From NCBI GenBank assembly GCA_900539185.1, contig UQBG01000004.1, positions 82,287 through 146,286 on the forward strand: a DNA stretch of 64,000 nucleotides. The letters are read 5' to 3'. The stretch's first letter is position 1, and every line of letters starts with the position of its first letter. Shown here in pieces: positions 1 through 8,169 of the stretch. The position numbers and the translations under genes are program-made. The notes beneath the pieces are model-generated. The model searched no databases and was not told the origin of the DNA. It saw nothing but the letters and a program-made list of their open reading frames with translations. This DNA comes from an uncultured Clostridium sp. (GTDB lineage Bacteria > Bacillota > Clostridia > Lachnospirales > Lachnospiraceae).

Positions 1-1413
1 TTCTTTGGAAAGAAGGACTTGTCAGATCTGACCAATGCGATTATGTCAGACTGTGCATTGATTGAAACCGCCAGCTCTCACTGGATCCCGGAATTGATCG
101 GTTCCATGCTGTCAACCACCCTGATCGTAATCGGACTGTTGTTTTATAACTGGAAAATGGCATTGGCAGCCATCTGGGTAATGCCGATTGCATTTGTGAT
201 TGTACTGACTTCCAGAAAGGGACTAAAGAGTGTACAAAAGAAAACACTGACTTACAAGCTGGCATGTCAGGATGGTATTCAGGAAGGCTTGGAGACGATT
301 CGGGATCTGCGGTCAAACAACATGACAGACAGCTATATGCAGGGGCTGAACCGGAAGATTAAAGATGTGGAAAAGAATGCGATCGTTCTGGAGTTCCGAA
401 ATGCAGCCTATGTATGTTCCGCACAGATGATTTTGAAGCTGGGAATCGGAACGGTTGCTTTGGTCGGAAGTATGCTGTTGATCAAGGGGGATATTAATAT
501 CCTTACATTCTTTGTATTCCTGTTGGTAGTGACCAGAATGTACGAGCCGCTTCAGATCGCATTGCAGAATCTGTCAGCGATCATCAGTCTGGATACGACC
601 TGTGAACGGATGGACGAGATTCTGTCACATGAGGAGCAGAGTGGAAGCGAGACGCTGACAAATCAGAGATATGATATCGTATTTGATCATGTCGGGTTCT
701 CTTACGAGAGTGGAGAAGAAGTATTGTCAGATGTAACTTTTACTGCAAAGCAGGGCTGTGTAACAGCACTAATCGGACCATCCGGTGGTGGAAAGACGAC
801 GGTTTCCAGACTGGCGGCCCGATTCTGGGACTGCAATCAGGGAGCGATTACAGTCGGTGGCATGAATGTATCCGAGATTGATCCGGAGAGACTCTTATCC
901 TTATATTCGATCGTGTTCCAGGATGTAACCCTGTTCAACAATACGGTTATGGAGAATATCCGGATCGGTAAGAAGGATGCAACGGATGAGGAGGTCATGG
1001 AAGCAGCCAGACTGGCAAACTGTACAGATTTCATCGAACGGTTACCGGAGAAGTGGAATACGTTGATCGGAGAAAACGGTTCGGAGCTGTCCGGTGGAGA
1101 ACGCCAGAGAATCTCCATTGCCAGAGCATTTTTAAAGGATGCTCCAATCATACTGATGGATGAAGCGACAGCATCTCTGGATGTGGATAATGAGTCCGTC
1201 ATTCAGGAGTCGATTTCAAAGCTGATTCAGGATAAGACGGTTTTAATTATCGCACATCGAATGAGAACCGTCGATGGTGTAGACCGGATCGTAGTTCTGA
1301 AGGACGGTGTCGTAGCAGAACAGGGTACTCCGCAGGAGCTGAAGCAGCAGAACGGTATCTACAGACATATGGTGGAGACACAGCTGGAAACCGAGCAGTG
1401 GAAGTATTCCTAA
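1..1413 (+). CDS. ABC exporter, fused membrane and ATPase domains (5' end outside window)
   Basis: The reading frame is open from base 1 (FFGKKD precedes the first in-window TTG), so the gene starts upstream of the window. The visible 470 residues hold the last part of the exporter membrane domain, with hydrophobic segments around LIVIGLLFYNWKMALAAIWVM and further on, then a complete nucleotide-binding domain. That domain has Walker A GPSGGGKTT, signature LSGGERQR, Walker B IILMDEATASLD and the switch His in IAHRM. This is a half-transporter of the multidrug/peptide/lipid exporter type, which works as a dimer; many such genes come in pairs, and a partner may lie upstream. The substrate cannot be read. 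A terminator follows at 1495. Confidence 0.93.
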   Translation, partial: FFGKKDLSDLTNAIMSDCALIETASSHWIPELIGSMLSTTLIVIGLLFYNWKMALAAIWVMPIAFVIVLTSRKGLKSVQKKTLTYKLACQDGIQEGLETIRDLRSNNMTDSYMQGLNRKIKDVEKNAIVLEFRNAAYVCSAQMILKLGIGTVALVGSMLLIKGDINILTFFVFLLVVTRMYEPLQIALQNLSAIISLDTTCERMDEILSHEEQSGSETLTNQRYDIVFDHVGFSYESGEEVLSDVTFTAKQGCVTALIGPSGGGKTTVSRLAARFWDCNQGAITVGGMNVSEIDPERLLSLYSIVFQDVTLFNNTVMENIRIGKKDATDEEVMEAARLANCTDFIERLPEKWNTLIGENGSELSGGERQRISIARAFLKDAPIILMDEATASLDVDNESVIQESISKLIQDKTVLIIAHRMRTVDGVDRIVVLKDGVVAEQGTPQELKQQNGIYRHMVETQLETEQWKYS

Positions 1414-1494
1414 GCCGGAGAAAAGTGTTCATGTCCACGGTTATAACGCTTTTGGTACCAGCACTTATATTCTAATAGATCTAAGGTTTTATTC

Positions 1495-1535
1495 AGGCGG
1501 TTGATTTCCTTGAGAACAGCCGCCTTTCTGTTTTT
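1495..1535 (+). terminator. Rho-independent terminator of the ABC exporter
   Basis: The stem aggcggttg / cagccgcct has one G-U pair and a short upper extension. It is followed by a T-rich run (ttctgttttt). It lies 80 bases after the exporter stop and before the LysR gene, so the two are separate transcripts. Confidence 0.75.
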
Positions 1536-1616
1536 AAATAACCTTGAAGTAATATCCCGGTATTGATAAAATCATGATAGAAAGTTATCGGAAAAAGGAT
1601 GGAAGGAGAACCGGAA

Positions 1617-2495
1617 ATGGATCTGAGAGTATTACGATATTTCCTGACAGTCGCACGCGAGCAGAGCTTTACGAAAGCCGCTGAACAGTTACATATTACA
1701 CAGCCAACGCTTTCCCGTCAGATGGCAGCACTCGAAGAGGAACTGGGAACACCGCTGTTAGATCGGAGAGGGCATGGGATTACACTGACGGATCAGGGGC
1801 TTTTGTTAAAACGGCGGGCACTCGAGATTCTGGATCTGGAGCATCGGATCATCAATGAGGTCAAGGAGGGAAGCACGGTTGTCGAGGGAACCGTTACGAT
1901 CGGCTGCGGAGAATTCGCAGCGGTAGAGACACTGGCAGAGATCTGCAAAAGTTATCGGGAAAAGTATCCAATGGTACAGATCGCCCTTCATACAGGTACG
2001 GCCGATACCATTTATGAGATGATGAATCAGGGGCTAGTCGATATCGGACTCTTCATGGAGCCGGTTCGAACAGAGGGACTGGAATATATACGGATACAGG
2101 ATAGTGATCAGTGGGTTGTCGGCATGCGGCCGGATGATCCGCTGGCAGAGAAGGAGTATCTGACCAAAGAAGACCTGTTAAAGCTCCCGTTGATTTTACC
2201 GGAGCGGCAGGGGGTTCAGAGTGAACTGGTCAGTTGGTTTGGCAAGGAGTTTGAACAGGTAAAGGTAGCATTCACCAGCAATCTCGGAACCAATGCGGGG
2301 ATTATGGCCATGCAGGGGCTGGGCTATCCGGTTTCCATCGAGGGGGCACCCAGATACTGGAGAACCGATCTGTTGATCCAGAAGCCATTATATCCGGAGA
2401 TTAAGTCGAATACCGTGATTGCATGGAGAAGAAATATTCCTTATGCACAGGCAGTGGAGTGTTTTATCGATGAAGTTAATGCCTTTAAGGCATAA
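1617..2495 (+). CDS. LysR-family transcriptional regulator
   Basis: The start is ATG 1617, not the upstream ATG at 1599: AAGGAG at 1603-1608 is correctly spaced and the protein then begins MDLRVLRYFL, typical of the family. Residues 1-60 are the winged helix-turn-helix (FTKAAEQLHITQPTLSRQM). From about residue 88 the periplasmic-binding-like effector domain follows. Length (292 residues) is normal for LysR. The next two genes, a flavodoxin and a decarboxylase/cupin fusion, run in the same direction, and an inverted repeat overlaps their promoter. This suggests the regulator controls them in response to a small, perhaps aromatic or redox-active, molecule; the ligand is inferred only. Confidence 0.93.
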   Translation: MDLRVLRYFLTVAREQSFTKAAEQLHITQPTLSRQMAALEEELGTPLLDRRGHGITLTDQGLLLKRRALEILDLEHRIINEVKEGSTVVEGTVTIGCGEFAAVETLAEICKSYREKYPMVQIALHTGTADTIYEMMNQGLVDIGLFMEPVRTEGLEYIRIQDSDQWVVGMRPDDPLAEKEYLTKEDLLKLPLILPERQGVQSELVSWFGKEFEQVKVAFTSNLGTNAGIMAMQGLGYPVSIEGAPRYWRTDLLIQKPLYPEIKSNTVIAWRRNIPYAQAVECFIDEVNAFKA

Positions 2496-2546
2496 TGCAT
2501 GATTCAATATAGGCATTAGACATAATGAAATAAAAGTGATTATAAT
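2493..2546 (+). promoter_or_regulatory. Promoter and candidate LysR operator for the flavodoxin operon
   Basis: The inverted repeat TAATGC-N14-GCATTA (2493-2498 / 2513-2518) overlaps a -35-like TAGACA (2517-2522). A perfect TATAAT lies at 2541-2546, 18 bases downstream. The left arm overlaps the LysR stop codon. Assigning it to this LysR protein is inference from position. Confidence 0.5.
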
Positions 2547-2592
2547 AAATGTGTAGAATAAAAAAGAAACAGATTACAGGAGGTTCAAAATC

Positions 2593-3063
2593 ATGGGAAA
2601 GAAATTAGTCGCATATTTTAGCGCAAGCGGTATAACAAAAAAGGTAGCAGGAATGGTAGCTGAGGCAGCAGGTGCCGATCTGTATGAGATCACGCCGAAG
2701 GTAGCCTATACGACGGCGGATCTGAACTGGATGGATAAGAAGTCCAGAAGCAGTGTGGAAATGAGTGATAAGAAGATCCGTCCGGAGATTACGGGGGCTG
2801 ATCCGCAGATTCAGGACTATGACGAGATCCTGATCGGATTCCCGATCTGGTGGTATGTGGCACCGACGATTATTAATACATTTTTAGAGACCTATGACTT
2901 CTCCGGAAAGAAGATCGTTTTATTTGCGACATCCGGTGGAAGTGGATTCGGCAATACCGTGAAGGAACTGCAGCCGTCCGCACCAAAGGCAGAGATCGTA
3001 GCCGGTAAGCTGTTAAATCATGCAAATAAGCAGGACGTAGAGAACTGGGTAAAGACCTTGTAA
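2593..3063 (+). CDS. Flavodoxin-family protein
   Basis: A short flavodoxin (156 residues) that should bind FMN and carry electrons or reduce small molecules in the cytosol. The N-terminal beta strand runs directly into the phosphate-binding loop (AYFSASGITKKVA). The mid-protein IGFPIWWYVAPTIINTFLE segment is the usual flavin-stacking region of the flavodoxin/NADPH-quinone-reductase-like group. An AGGAGG ribosome site precedes ATG 2593. The decarboxylase/cupin gene starts 15 bases after the stop, so the two are one operon behind the LysR gene. The electron partner is unknown. Confidence 0.9.
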   Translation: MGKKLVAYFSASGITKKVAGMVAEAAGADLYEITPKVAYTTADLNWMDKKSRSSVEMSDKKIRPEITGADPQIQDYDEILIGFPIWWYVAPTIINTFLETYDFSGKKIVLFATSGGSGFGNTVKELQPSAPKAEIVAGKLLNHANKQDVENWVKTL

Positions 3064-3078
3064 GGAGGACGAAGAGTT

Positions 3079-3846
3079 ATGGGTAAGATTGTACAGACAG
3101 CAGGCAGAAATGCACTGGGAGAATTCGCACCGGAATTTGCACATTTTAATGATGATGTTCTTTTTGGGGAGAACTGGAACAATGAAGACATCGATGTAAA
3201 GACCAGAAGTATTATCACAGTTGTCGCACTTATGGCACAGGGAATTACCGATTCCTCTTTGAAGTTTCATCTTCAGAATGCAAAGGATCATGGGGTATCG
3301 CAGAAGGAGATCGCAGCAGTGATCACACATGTAGGCTTCTATGCGGGCTGGCCAAAGGCATGGGCAGTATTCAATCTGGCAAAGGAAGTATGGGCGGTAA
3401 AGGAAGGCGATCTTCCGTATGAAGATGAAGCGATGCGAGCACATGCAAAGCAGATGGTATTCCCGATCGGACAGCCAAATGATGCATTTGCACAGTACTT
3501 TGTAGGTCAGAGCTATCTGGCACCGGTATCGACCAGTCAGGTAGGTATCTTCAATGTTACCTTTGAGCCGGGCTGTCGGAATAACTGGCATATTCATCAT
3601 GCAAAGAGTGGCGGTGGGCAGATTCTGGTGTGTGTAGCCGGAAGAGGATACTATCAGGAGGAAGGAAAACCGGCCGTAAAGATGAAGCCGGGCGACTGTA
3701 TCAATATACCGGCAGAGGTAAAGCACTGGCATGGTGCAGCACCGGATAGCTGGTTTTCTCATCTGGCAGTTGAGGTGCCGGGAGAGGAAGGCTCCAACGA
3801 GTGGTGTGAGCCGGTTTCCAACGAGGACTATGCAATATTAAAATAA
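3079..3846 (+). CDS. Carboxymuconolactone decarboxylase-like/cupin fusion protein
   Basis: A two-domain protein of 255 residues. Residues 1-115 are a carboxymuconolactone decarboxylase/AhpD-type helical domain (DVKTRSIITVVALMAQG, HVGFYAGWPKAW). The Cys usually found three residues before this His in peroxidase members is absent (ITHVGFY), so AhpD-like peroxidase activity is unlikely. Residues 150-240 are a cupin barrel with the metal-binding motif pieces WHIHHAKSGGGQ and HWHG. The fusion is common in anaerobes next to flavodoxins and LysR regulators; its substrate is not established. The stop codon (3844-3846) directly abuts the stop of the convergent DUF1846 gene. Confidence 0.9.
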   Translation: MGKIVQTAGRNALGEFAPEFAHFNDDVLFGENWNNEDIDVKTRSIITVVALMAQGITDSSLKFHLQNAKDHGVSQKEIAAVITHVGFYAGWPKAWAVFNLAKEVWAVKEGDLPYEDEAMRAHAKQMVFPIGQPNDAFAQYFVGQSYLAPVSTSQVGIFNVTFEPGCRNNWHIHHAKSGGGQILVCVAGRGYYQEEGKPAVKMKPGDCINIPAEVKHWHGAAPDSWFSHLAVEVPGEEGSNEWCEPVSNEDYAILK

Positions 3847-5325
3847 TTAATTCGTTGCGATACTCTCGTAGACAGCCTCGTTGGTCAGCTCGATACCTAA
3901 TTTCTTAAAGGTATTGATATCAACGGCAGAGAGAATCGCAGATACATGAAGCTGACAGCCGGATAGCTTCGGAAGCTGTTCCAGGGCAAGCTTCGCATTT
4001 GGATCGGATACCGCACACATGGAAAGCGCGATCAGCACTTCATCTGTATGAAGGCGTGGATTGCGGCTTCCGAGGTATCCGGTCTTTAACTGTTGGATCG
4101 GCTCGATAAAGGTACGGGAAATCAGATGTGTATGTTTATCGATATGACCGAGTACCTTGATCGCATTCAGTAACACAGCAGAAGCCGGGCCTAAGAGATC
4201 GGAGGTGGAACCGGTAACGATGGTTCCGTCCGGAAGCTCTAGAGCGGCGGCAGCAGCACCATCCGTCTTCGCCAGATCATTGGCAATCGGAACAACGGTA
4301 CGATCATTTACAGTAATCTTTGCCTGTTTCATGATCAGTTCCTGCTTATAGACTTCTTCCTTTGTAGCTTCATCTTTCACAAATCGATTCAGAGACTGAT
4401 AGTATCTGCGGATGATCTCCTGACGGGAGGCCTCCTTGCAGACTTCATCATCGACGATACAGTTTCCTGCCATGTTCACACCCATATCGGTTGGTGACTT
4501 ATACGGACAATGTCCATAGATTCCCTCAAACATCGCGGCAAGTACCGGATAAATCTCGATGTCACGATTATAGTTAACGGTAGTTTCCCCATAGGCTTCC
4601 AAATGAAACGGATCGATCATATTGACATCATTCAGATCTGCGGTCGCAGCTTCATATGCCAGATTTACCGGATGCTTCAACGGAATATTCCAGATCGGGA
4701 AGGTTTCAAACTTCGCATAGCCTGCCTTGACACCATTCTTGTTCTCATGGTAGAGCTGTGACAGACAGGTAGCCATTTTTCCACTTCCGGGACCCGGTGC
4801 GGTCACGATCACCAGTGGACGGGTGGTTTTTATATAATCATTTTTTCCATACCCCTCATCGCTGACGATCCGGTCGATATTATTCGGGTAGCCCTCGATC
4901 GAATAGTGATGATAGACATGGATGCCGATCGCCTCCAGCTTCTTCTGGAACAGGTCAGCCGATGGCTGTCCGGCGTAGCGGGTGATGACCACGCTGCTGA
5001 CGTACAGTCCCTTTTTCTTATAGACATCAATCAGACGGATGACATCCTGATCGTAGGTGATGCCCAGATCATGGCGGATCTTATTGCGTTCGATATCGGC
5101 AGCATTGATCGATATGATCATCTCAGCCTGATCGGCAAGCTGAAGCAGCATCTGCAGCTTACTGTCCGGAGCGAAGCCCGGAAGTACACGGGATGCATGG
5201 TAGTCATCAAATAGCTTTCCTCCAAACTCCAGATACAGCTTGTCGCCGAACTGGGCAATCCGTTCCCGGATATGGGCAGACTGCATGGACAGGTATTTAT
5301 CATTATCAAAGCCTATACGTTTCAT
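3847..5325 (-). CDS. DUF1846-family protein
   Basis: A member of the conserved DUF1846 (UPF0371) family, about 493 residues, widespread in Firmicutes and of unknown function. The start is ATG 5325 (MKRIGFDNDKYLSMQS), preceded by AAGGAG on the minus strand. The frame runs open 34 codons further upstream, but that part resembles no family N-terminus and overlaps the 75-bp repeat. A glycine-rich stretch (VTAPGPGSGKMATCLSQLYH) looks like a nucleotide-binding P-loop. No membrane segments are seen. It ends base-to-base against the convergent cupin gene, with no room for a private terminator. Confidence 0.9.
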   Translation of the reverse strand: MKRIGFDNDKYLSMQSAHIRERIAQFGDKLYLEFGGKLFDDYHASRVLPGFAPDSKLQMLLQLADQAEMIISINAADIERNKIRHDLGITYDQDVIRLIDVYKKKGLYVSSVVITRYAGQPSADLFQKKLEAIGIHVYHHYSIEGYPNNIDRIVSDEGYGKNDYIKTTRPLVIVTAPGPGSGKMATCLSQLYHENKNGVKAGYAKFETFPIWNIPLKHPVNLAYEAATADLNDVNMIDPFHLEAYGETTVNYNRDIEIYPVLAAMFEGIYGHCPYKSPTDMGVNMAGNCIVDDEVCKEASRQEIIRRYYQSLNRFVKDEATKEEVYKQELIMKQAKITVNDRTVVPIANDLAKTDGAAAAALELPDGTIVTGSTSDLLGPASAVLLNAIKVLGHIDKHTHLISRTFIEPIQQLKTGYLGSRNPRLHTDEVLIALSMCAVSDPNAKLALEQLPKLSGCQLHVSAILSAVDINTFKKLGIELTNEAVYESIATN

Positions 5326-5335
5326 AAAACTCTCC

Positions 5336-5410
5336 TTCGTAAACGAATCTATATGGTGAAGCACCACATATGAGAATACCACACCCCGGACAGAAAATAC
5401 AGAAAAAGTT
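5336..5410. repeat. 75-bp direct repeat, copy 1
   Basis: This copy is 74/75 identical to 6582-6656 and lies just upstream of the DUF1846 ribosome site. It contains the interrupted palindrome GGTGAAGCACC. The two copies bracket the membrane-protein gene at 5644-6561. Both copies were found by reading; I know of no described element with this sequence. Confidence 0.95.
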
Positions 5411-5643
5411 GTTATGGCTACGCTCATGGTACTGATTGCATTTATTTTGGAGTTTTTTGTTGTGGGAAAAATCGCAAAAATGTTAACATTTTAAAACCTT
5501 TGGAACCTAGATTCAGACCTGGGCACTGAACTTTCCTATATCTGTATAACTAAAGAATCTGGCTATGTAACATTGTAGAAACAGATATTTCGTGATACGA
5601 TAAGGTGAAATATGGTAAAAGGGATAGCCGGAGGAGGAACATT

Positions 5644-6561
5644 ATGGATATGTTTGAACAATACATCATGTCATATCCTGCAGAATGTGGGTACGGAGAG
5701 AAGAAAGAGCTGGAGAATACTTATTATTATGCTTATATGATATTGATAACCAAGCCGATTGCAATCTGTAGGTATGTGGAACTTACAAAGAAAGAATATG
5801 AGCAATGCCGTGAGAAATATTCACAATCGTATGAGACAGACCCGATTTCTGCACAGCAGTTTTTCATAGAATGTCTCTATGGAAAGAAAGTGCTGTATGA
5901 AGGAAAGTATAATAATAAGATTATGAATCAAATGATGCATGAGCTGCGGACTTACTACGGAGAAACACCGACGGGAACAAGGGAGAAATTGAGAGAAACT
6001 GCGTGGAAAAAGCTTTGTGGATCCATGTTGAAGTCAGTCAAGATTGAATTGATTGTTATGTTTGGCTTGCTGGCAGCAATGGTTATACTGAAGCTGATAA
6101 TAAGAGATTCATCTTATGTAGATTTTGCACTGTTAATGGTATTCTGCGGTTGCGTTGCGAGTGGAATTGCGATTGCGTATTTACTGATACAGAAGAAACG
6201 TTTTTTGAATTTGGAGAACATCGATCTTTATACAAATGAACTACTATATAACGCAATTTGGCATACCCCGGCTGAAGTGGTTACTAGGCGCTTTATCTTC
6301 TTTCGGTTTCAACTTATGAAAATTGTTGATTTATCTCAGGTACAGTGGATATATCGAAAAAAATTTTATCAGGGAACGGCAGGATCGACGACGGCAGAAT
6401 ATCATATTGTAATGAGAATGAAGAATGGTAAAAAGCGTACAATGACTTGGAGAAAGGATTTTACGGAAAGTGATCTTTACCGGCTGGTAGTAGTGCATAA
6501 TCCAAGTGTTATGATCGGAATGTCTTGGGATAACAAGAATAAATACAAAGCTATGCTATAG
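5644..6561 (+). CDS. Uncharacterised two-helix membrane protein
   Basis: No family recognised. Start ATG 5644 (MDMFEQYIMS) follows GGAGGAGG; the longer GTG start at 5605 has no ribosome site. The 305-residue protein has a soluble, charged N-terminal half (to about residue 125). Two membrane helices follow (LIVMFGLLAAMVILKLII and FALLMVFCGCVASGIAIAYLL). The C-terminal domain of about 100 residues is rich in beta-type sequence (YHIVMRMKNGKKRTMTWR) and resembles bacterial PH-like membrane domains only in general form. The gene lies between the two copies of a 75-bp direct repeat and points opposite to both neighbours, which suggests it was inserted between the TetR and DUF1846 genes. Confidence 0.8.
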   Translation: MDMFEQYIMSYPAECGYGEKKELENTYYYAYMILITKPIAICRYVELTKKEYEQCREKYSQSYETDPISAQQFFIECLYGKKVLYEGKYNNKIMNQMMHELRTYYGETPTGTREKLRETAWKKLCGSMLKSVKIELIVMFGLLAAMVILKLIIRDSSYVDFALLMVFCGCVASGIAIAYLLIQKKRFLNLENIDLYTNELLYNAIWHTPAEVVTRRFIFFRFQLMKIVDLSQVQWIYRKKFYQGTAGSTTAEYHIVMRMKNGKKRTMTWRKDFTESDLYRLVVVHNPSVMIGMSWDNKNKYKAML

Positions 6562-6581
6562 GAGAACGATAAGCAGAAGCT

Positions 6582-6656
6582 TTCGTAAACAAATCTATAT
6601 GGTGAAGCACCACATATGAGAATACCACACCCCGGACAGAAAATACAGAAAAAGTT
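6582..6656. repeat. 75-bp direct repeat, copy 2
   Basis: This copy differs from 5336-5410 by one base. It ends inside the stop codon of the minus-strand TetR gene and begins 20 bases after the membrane-protein stop. Copy-to-copy offset is 1246 bases. Confidence 0.95.
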
Positions 6657-7245
6657 ATACCAGATAATTTACAATCATAGCCGTCAGCTCCCGTATGACA
6701 GCCTCCTTGTTTTTGCCGCCATTGTGAAACAGTGTATCATGGATCACTGCTTCGACCGTTGTGAGTATGATGTAGGTAGAGGTTTCAAGATCCTGAGGCT
6801 TGAGTTCCTCCCGATATGCCTTCAATGCTTCGGAAAATACATGCAGGATATTGGACTTATGAACCATTTCGATCGCTCTGAATTCATCCGACTGCTCGGA
6901 GAGAGAGGAGATTTCTCTCTGAAAAGCAGTCTGATATTCGTGTCCCCGGAATACAGCGGTAACATAAAGCTGAACCGTTTCTTCGATACTCAGATCATCC
7001 GGTAATTCATTTAAATTAATCGGTGTCAGTACGGCAGTATAAATATCATCGACTAATTCTGCATAGAGCTCTTTTTTATCCTTGAAGTAGGAATAAAAGG
7101 TGCCGATCGAGACACCGGCTTCTCTGGCAATCTCATTGGAGCTGGTTGCAAAATATCCTTTTTCAGACATAAGCTTCAGAGCAGCATCCTTGATCCGCTG
7201 CTTTTTTTCTATGCTTCTTTTCTGTGTTGGAACTCTTGTGGCCAT
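6655..7245 (-). CDS. TetR-family repressor
   Basis: A 196-residue TetR regulator. Residues 10-60 form the DNA-binding helix-turn-helix (IKDAALKLMSEKGYFATSSNEIAREAGV is split across its helices, followed by SIGTFYSYFKDKKELY). The rest is the helical ligand-binding and dimerisation part. It is divergent from the ABC/FtsX transporter genes. The 200-base gap between them carries two matching palindromes around a promoter, the usual layout of a repressor for an efflux system that also represses itself. The inducer is unknown. Its stop codon lies at the edge of repeat copy 2. Confidence 0.92.
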   Translation of the reverse strand: MATRVPTQKRSIEKKQRIKDAALKLMSEKGYFATSSNEIAREAGVSIGTFYSYFKDKKELYAELVDDIYTAVLTPINLNELPDDLSIEETVQLYVTAVFRGHEYQTAFQREISSLSEQSDEFRAIEMVHKSNILHVFSEALKAYREELKPQDLETSTYIILTTVEAVIHDTLFHNGGKNKEAVIRELTAMIVNYLV

Positions 7246-7326
7246 AGTGGGTACCCTCTTTTTCTGTGTAAACTACAATCATTTTCTGATATTCAACATA
7301 GCATAGTTGTACTAAAAAATCAATTA

Positions 7327-7401
7327 CATGAGCGATTGCTCATGTTTTTATTGACAAGAGCAAAAGAATACTATAACATGAAACATGAGCAATGGCTCAT
7401 A
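7327..7401 (+). promoter_or_regulatory. Promoter between two TetR-type operators
   Basis: Operator 1 is CATGAGC-GATT-GCTCATG (7327-7344). Operator 2 is CATGAGC-AATG-GCTCATA (7384-7401). Both share ATGAGC-N4-GCTCAT with centres 57 bases apart. Between them lie TTGACA (7351-7356) and a weak -10 (taacat 7374-7379, or tataac 7372-7377). Operator 2 covers the probable transcription start. Confidence 0.75.
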
Positions 7402-7444
7402 TTATGAAAATCAGAGACGAAGAGAAAGAATCGGAGGTGCCAAT

Positions 7445-8146
7445 ATGTATCTTGAAGTAAAGGATATAAAGAAAAGCTATGGTGAAGGAGGAAGCTACAT
7501 TCAGGTATTAAAGGGAATCAGTCTTTCTGTTGAAAAAGGAAAGATGTGCGTGATACAGGGAACGAGCGGTTCCGGGAAGTCGACGCTGTTGAATTGCATC
7601 GGAGGGCTGGATATGGTAGATTCCGGCTCGATCAAGATTGAAGATAAAGAAATTGTGGGCTTGAAGAGTGGAGACCTTTCGGAATACAGGCGGGATAGTC
7701 TGGGCTTTATCTTTCAGTTTTATAATTTGGTTCCGAATCTGACGGTGCGGGAAAATATCTGTGTATGCAGATATCTGACCGATCAGCCGATGGATATCGA
7801 TGAACTGCTGGAGGTGCTGGGACTTACGGAGCATCAGGATAAATTCCCTTCCCAGTTATCGGGAGGGCAGCAGCAGCGGTGTGCGATCGCAAGGGCGTTA
7901 GTAAAGAATCCGAAGCTGCTGCTGTGTGATGAGCCAACCGGCGCGCTTGACTCGAAGACCTCCAGAGATATTCTGATGCTTCTTGAGAAGGTCAATCAGA
8001 GATATGGTACAACGATCCTGATCGTAACCCATAATAATGCCATTAAAAATATGGTACATCAGGTTATTTTCATGAAGGATGGAATCATCCGTGAAAACTA
8101 TGAGAATGCAGTGCGGATCTCCGCTTCGGAATTAGAAGATCTGTAA
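7445..8146 (+). CDS. ABC transporter ATPase of the MacB/LolD type
   Basis: A 233-residue ATPase that should power the FtsX-type permease encoded next. Start ATG 7445 ([13 protein letters not shown]) follows CGGAGG. An upstream in-frame ATG at 7385 lies in operator 2 and is rejected. Motifs: Walker [11 protein letters not shown]-loop [12 protein letters not shown], signature LSGGQQQR, Walker [13 protein letters not shown], switch His in IVTHNN. The set fits the MacB/LolD/BceA subclass, used for mechanotransmission-type export or antimicrobial peptide resistance. The gene is controlled from the operator-flanked promoter upstream. Confidence 0.95.
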   Translation: MYLEVKDIKKSYGEGGSYIQVLKGISLSVEKGKMCVIQGTSGSGKSTLLNCIGGLDMVDSGSIKIEDKEIVGLKSGDLSEYRRDSLGFIFQFYNLVPNLTVRENICVCRYLTDQPMDIDELLEVLGLTEHQDKFPSQLSGGQQQRCAIARALVKNPKLLLCDEPTGALDSKTSRDILMLLEKVNQRYGTTILIVTHNNAIKNMVHQVIFMKDGIIRENYENAVRISASELEDL

Positions 8147-8169
8147 ATGAAAGAGGAAAGGGAACGAGG

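Noticed and set aside
3013..3762. 249-codon minus-strand frame
   Set aside because: Antisense to the flavodoxin and cupin genes, which have clear family matches and ribosome sites.
7385..7444. Upstream in-frame ATG extension of the ABC ATPase
   Set aside because: The extension lies in operator 2 and the likely transcription start; ATG 7445 has a good ribosome site.
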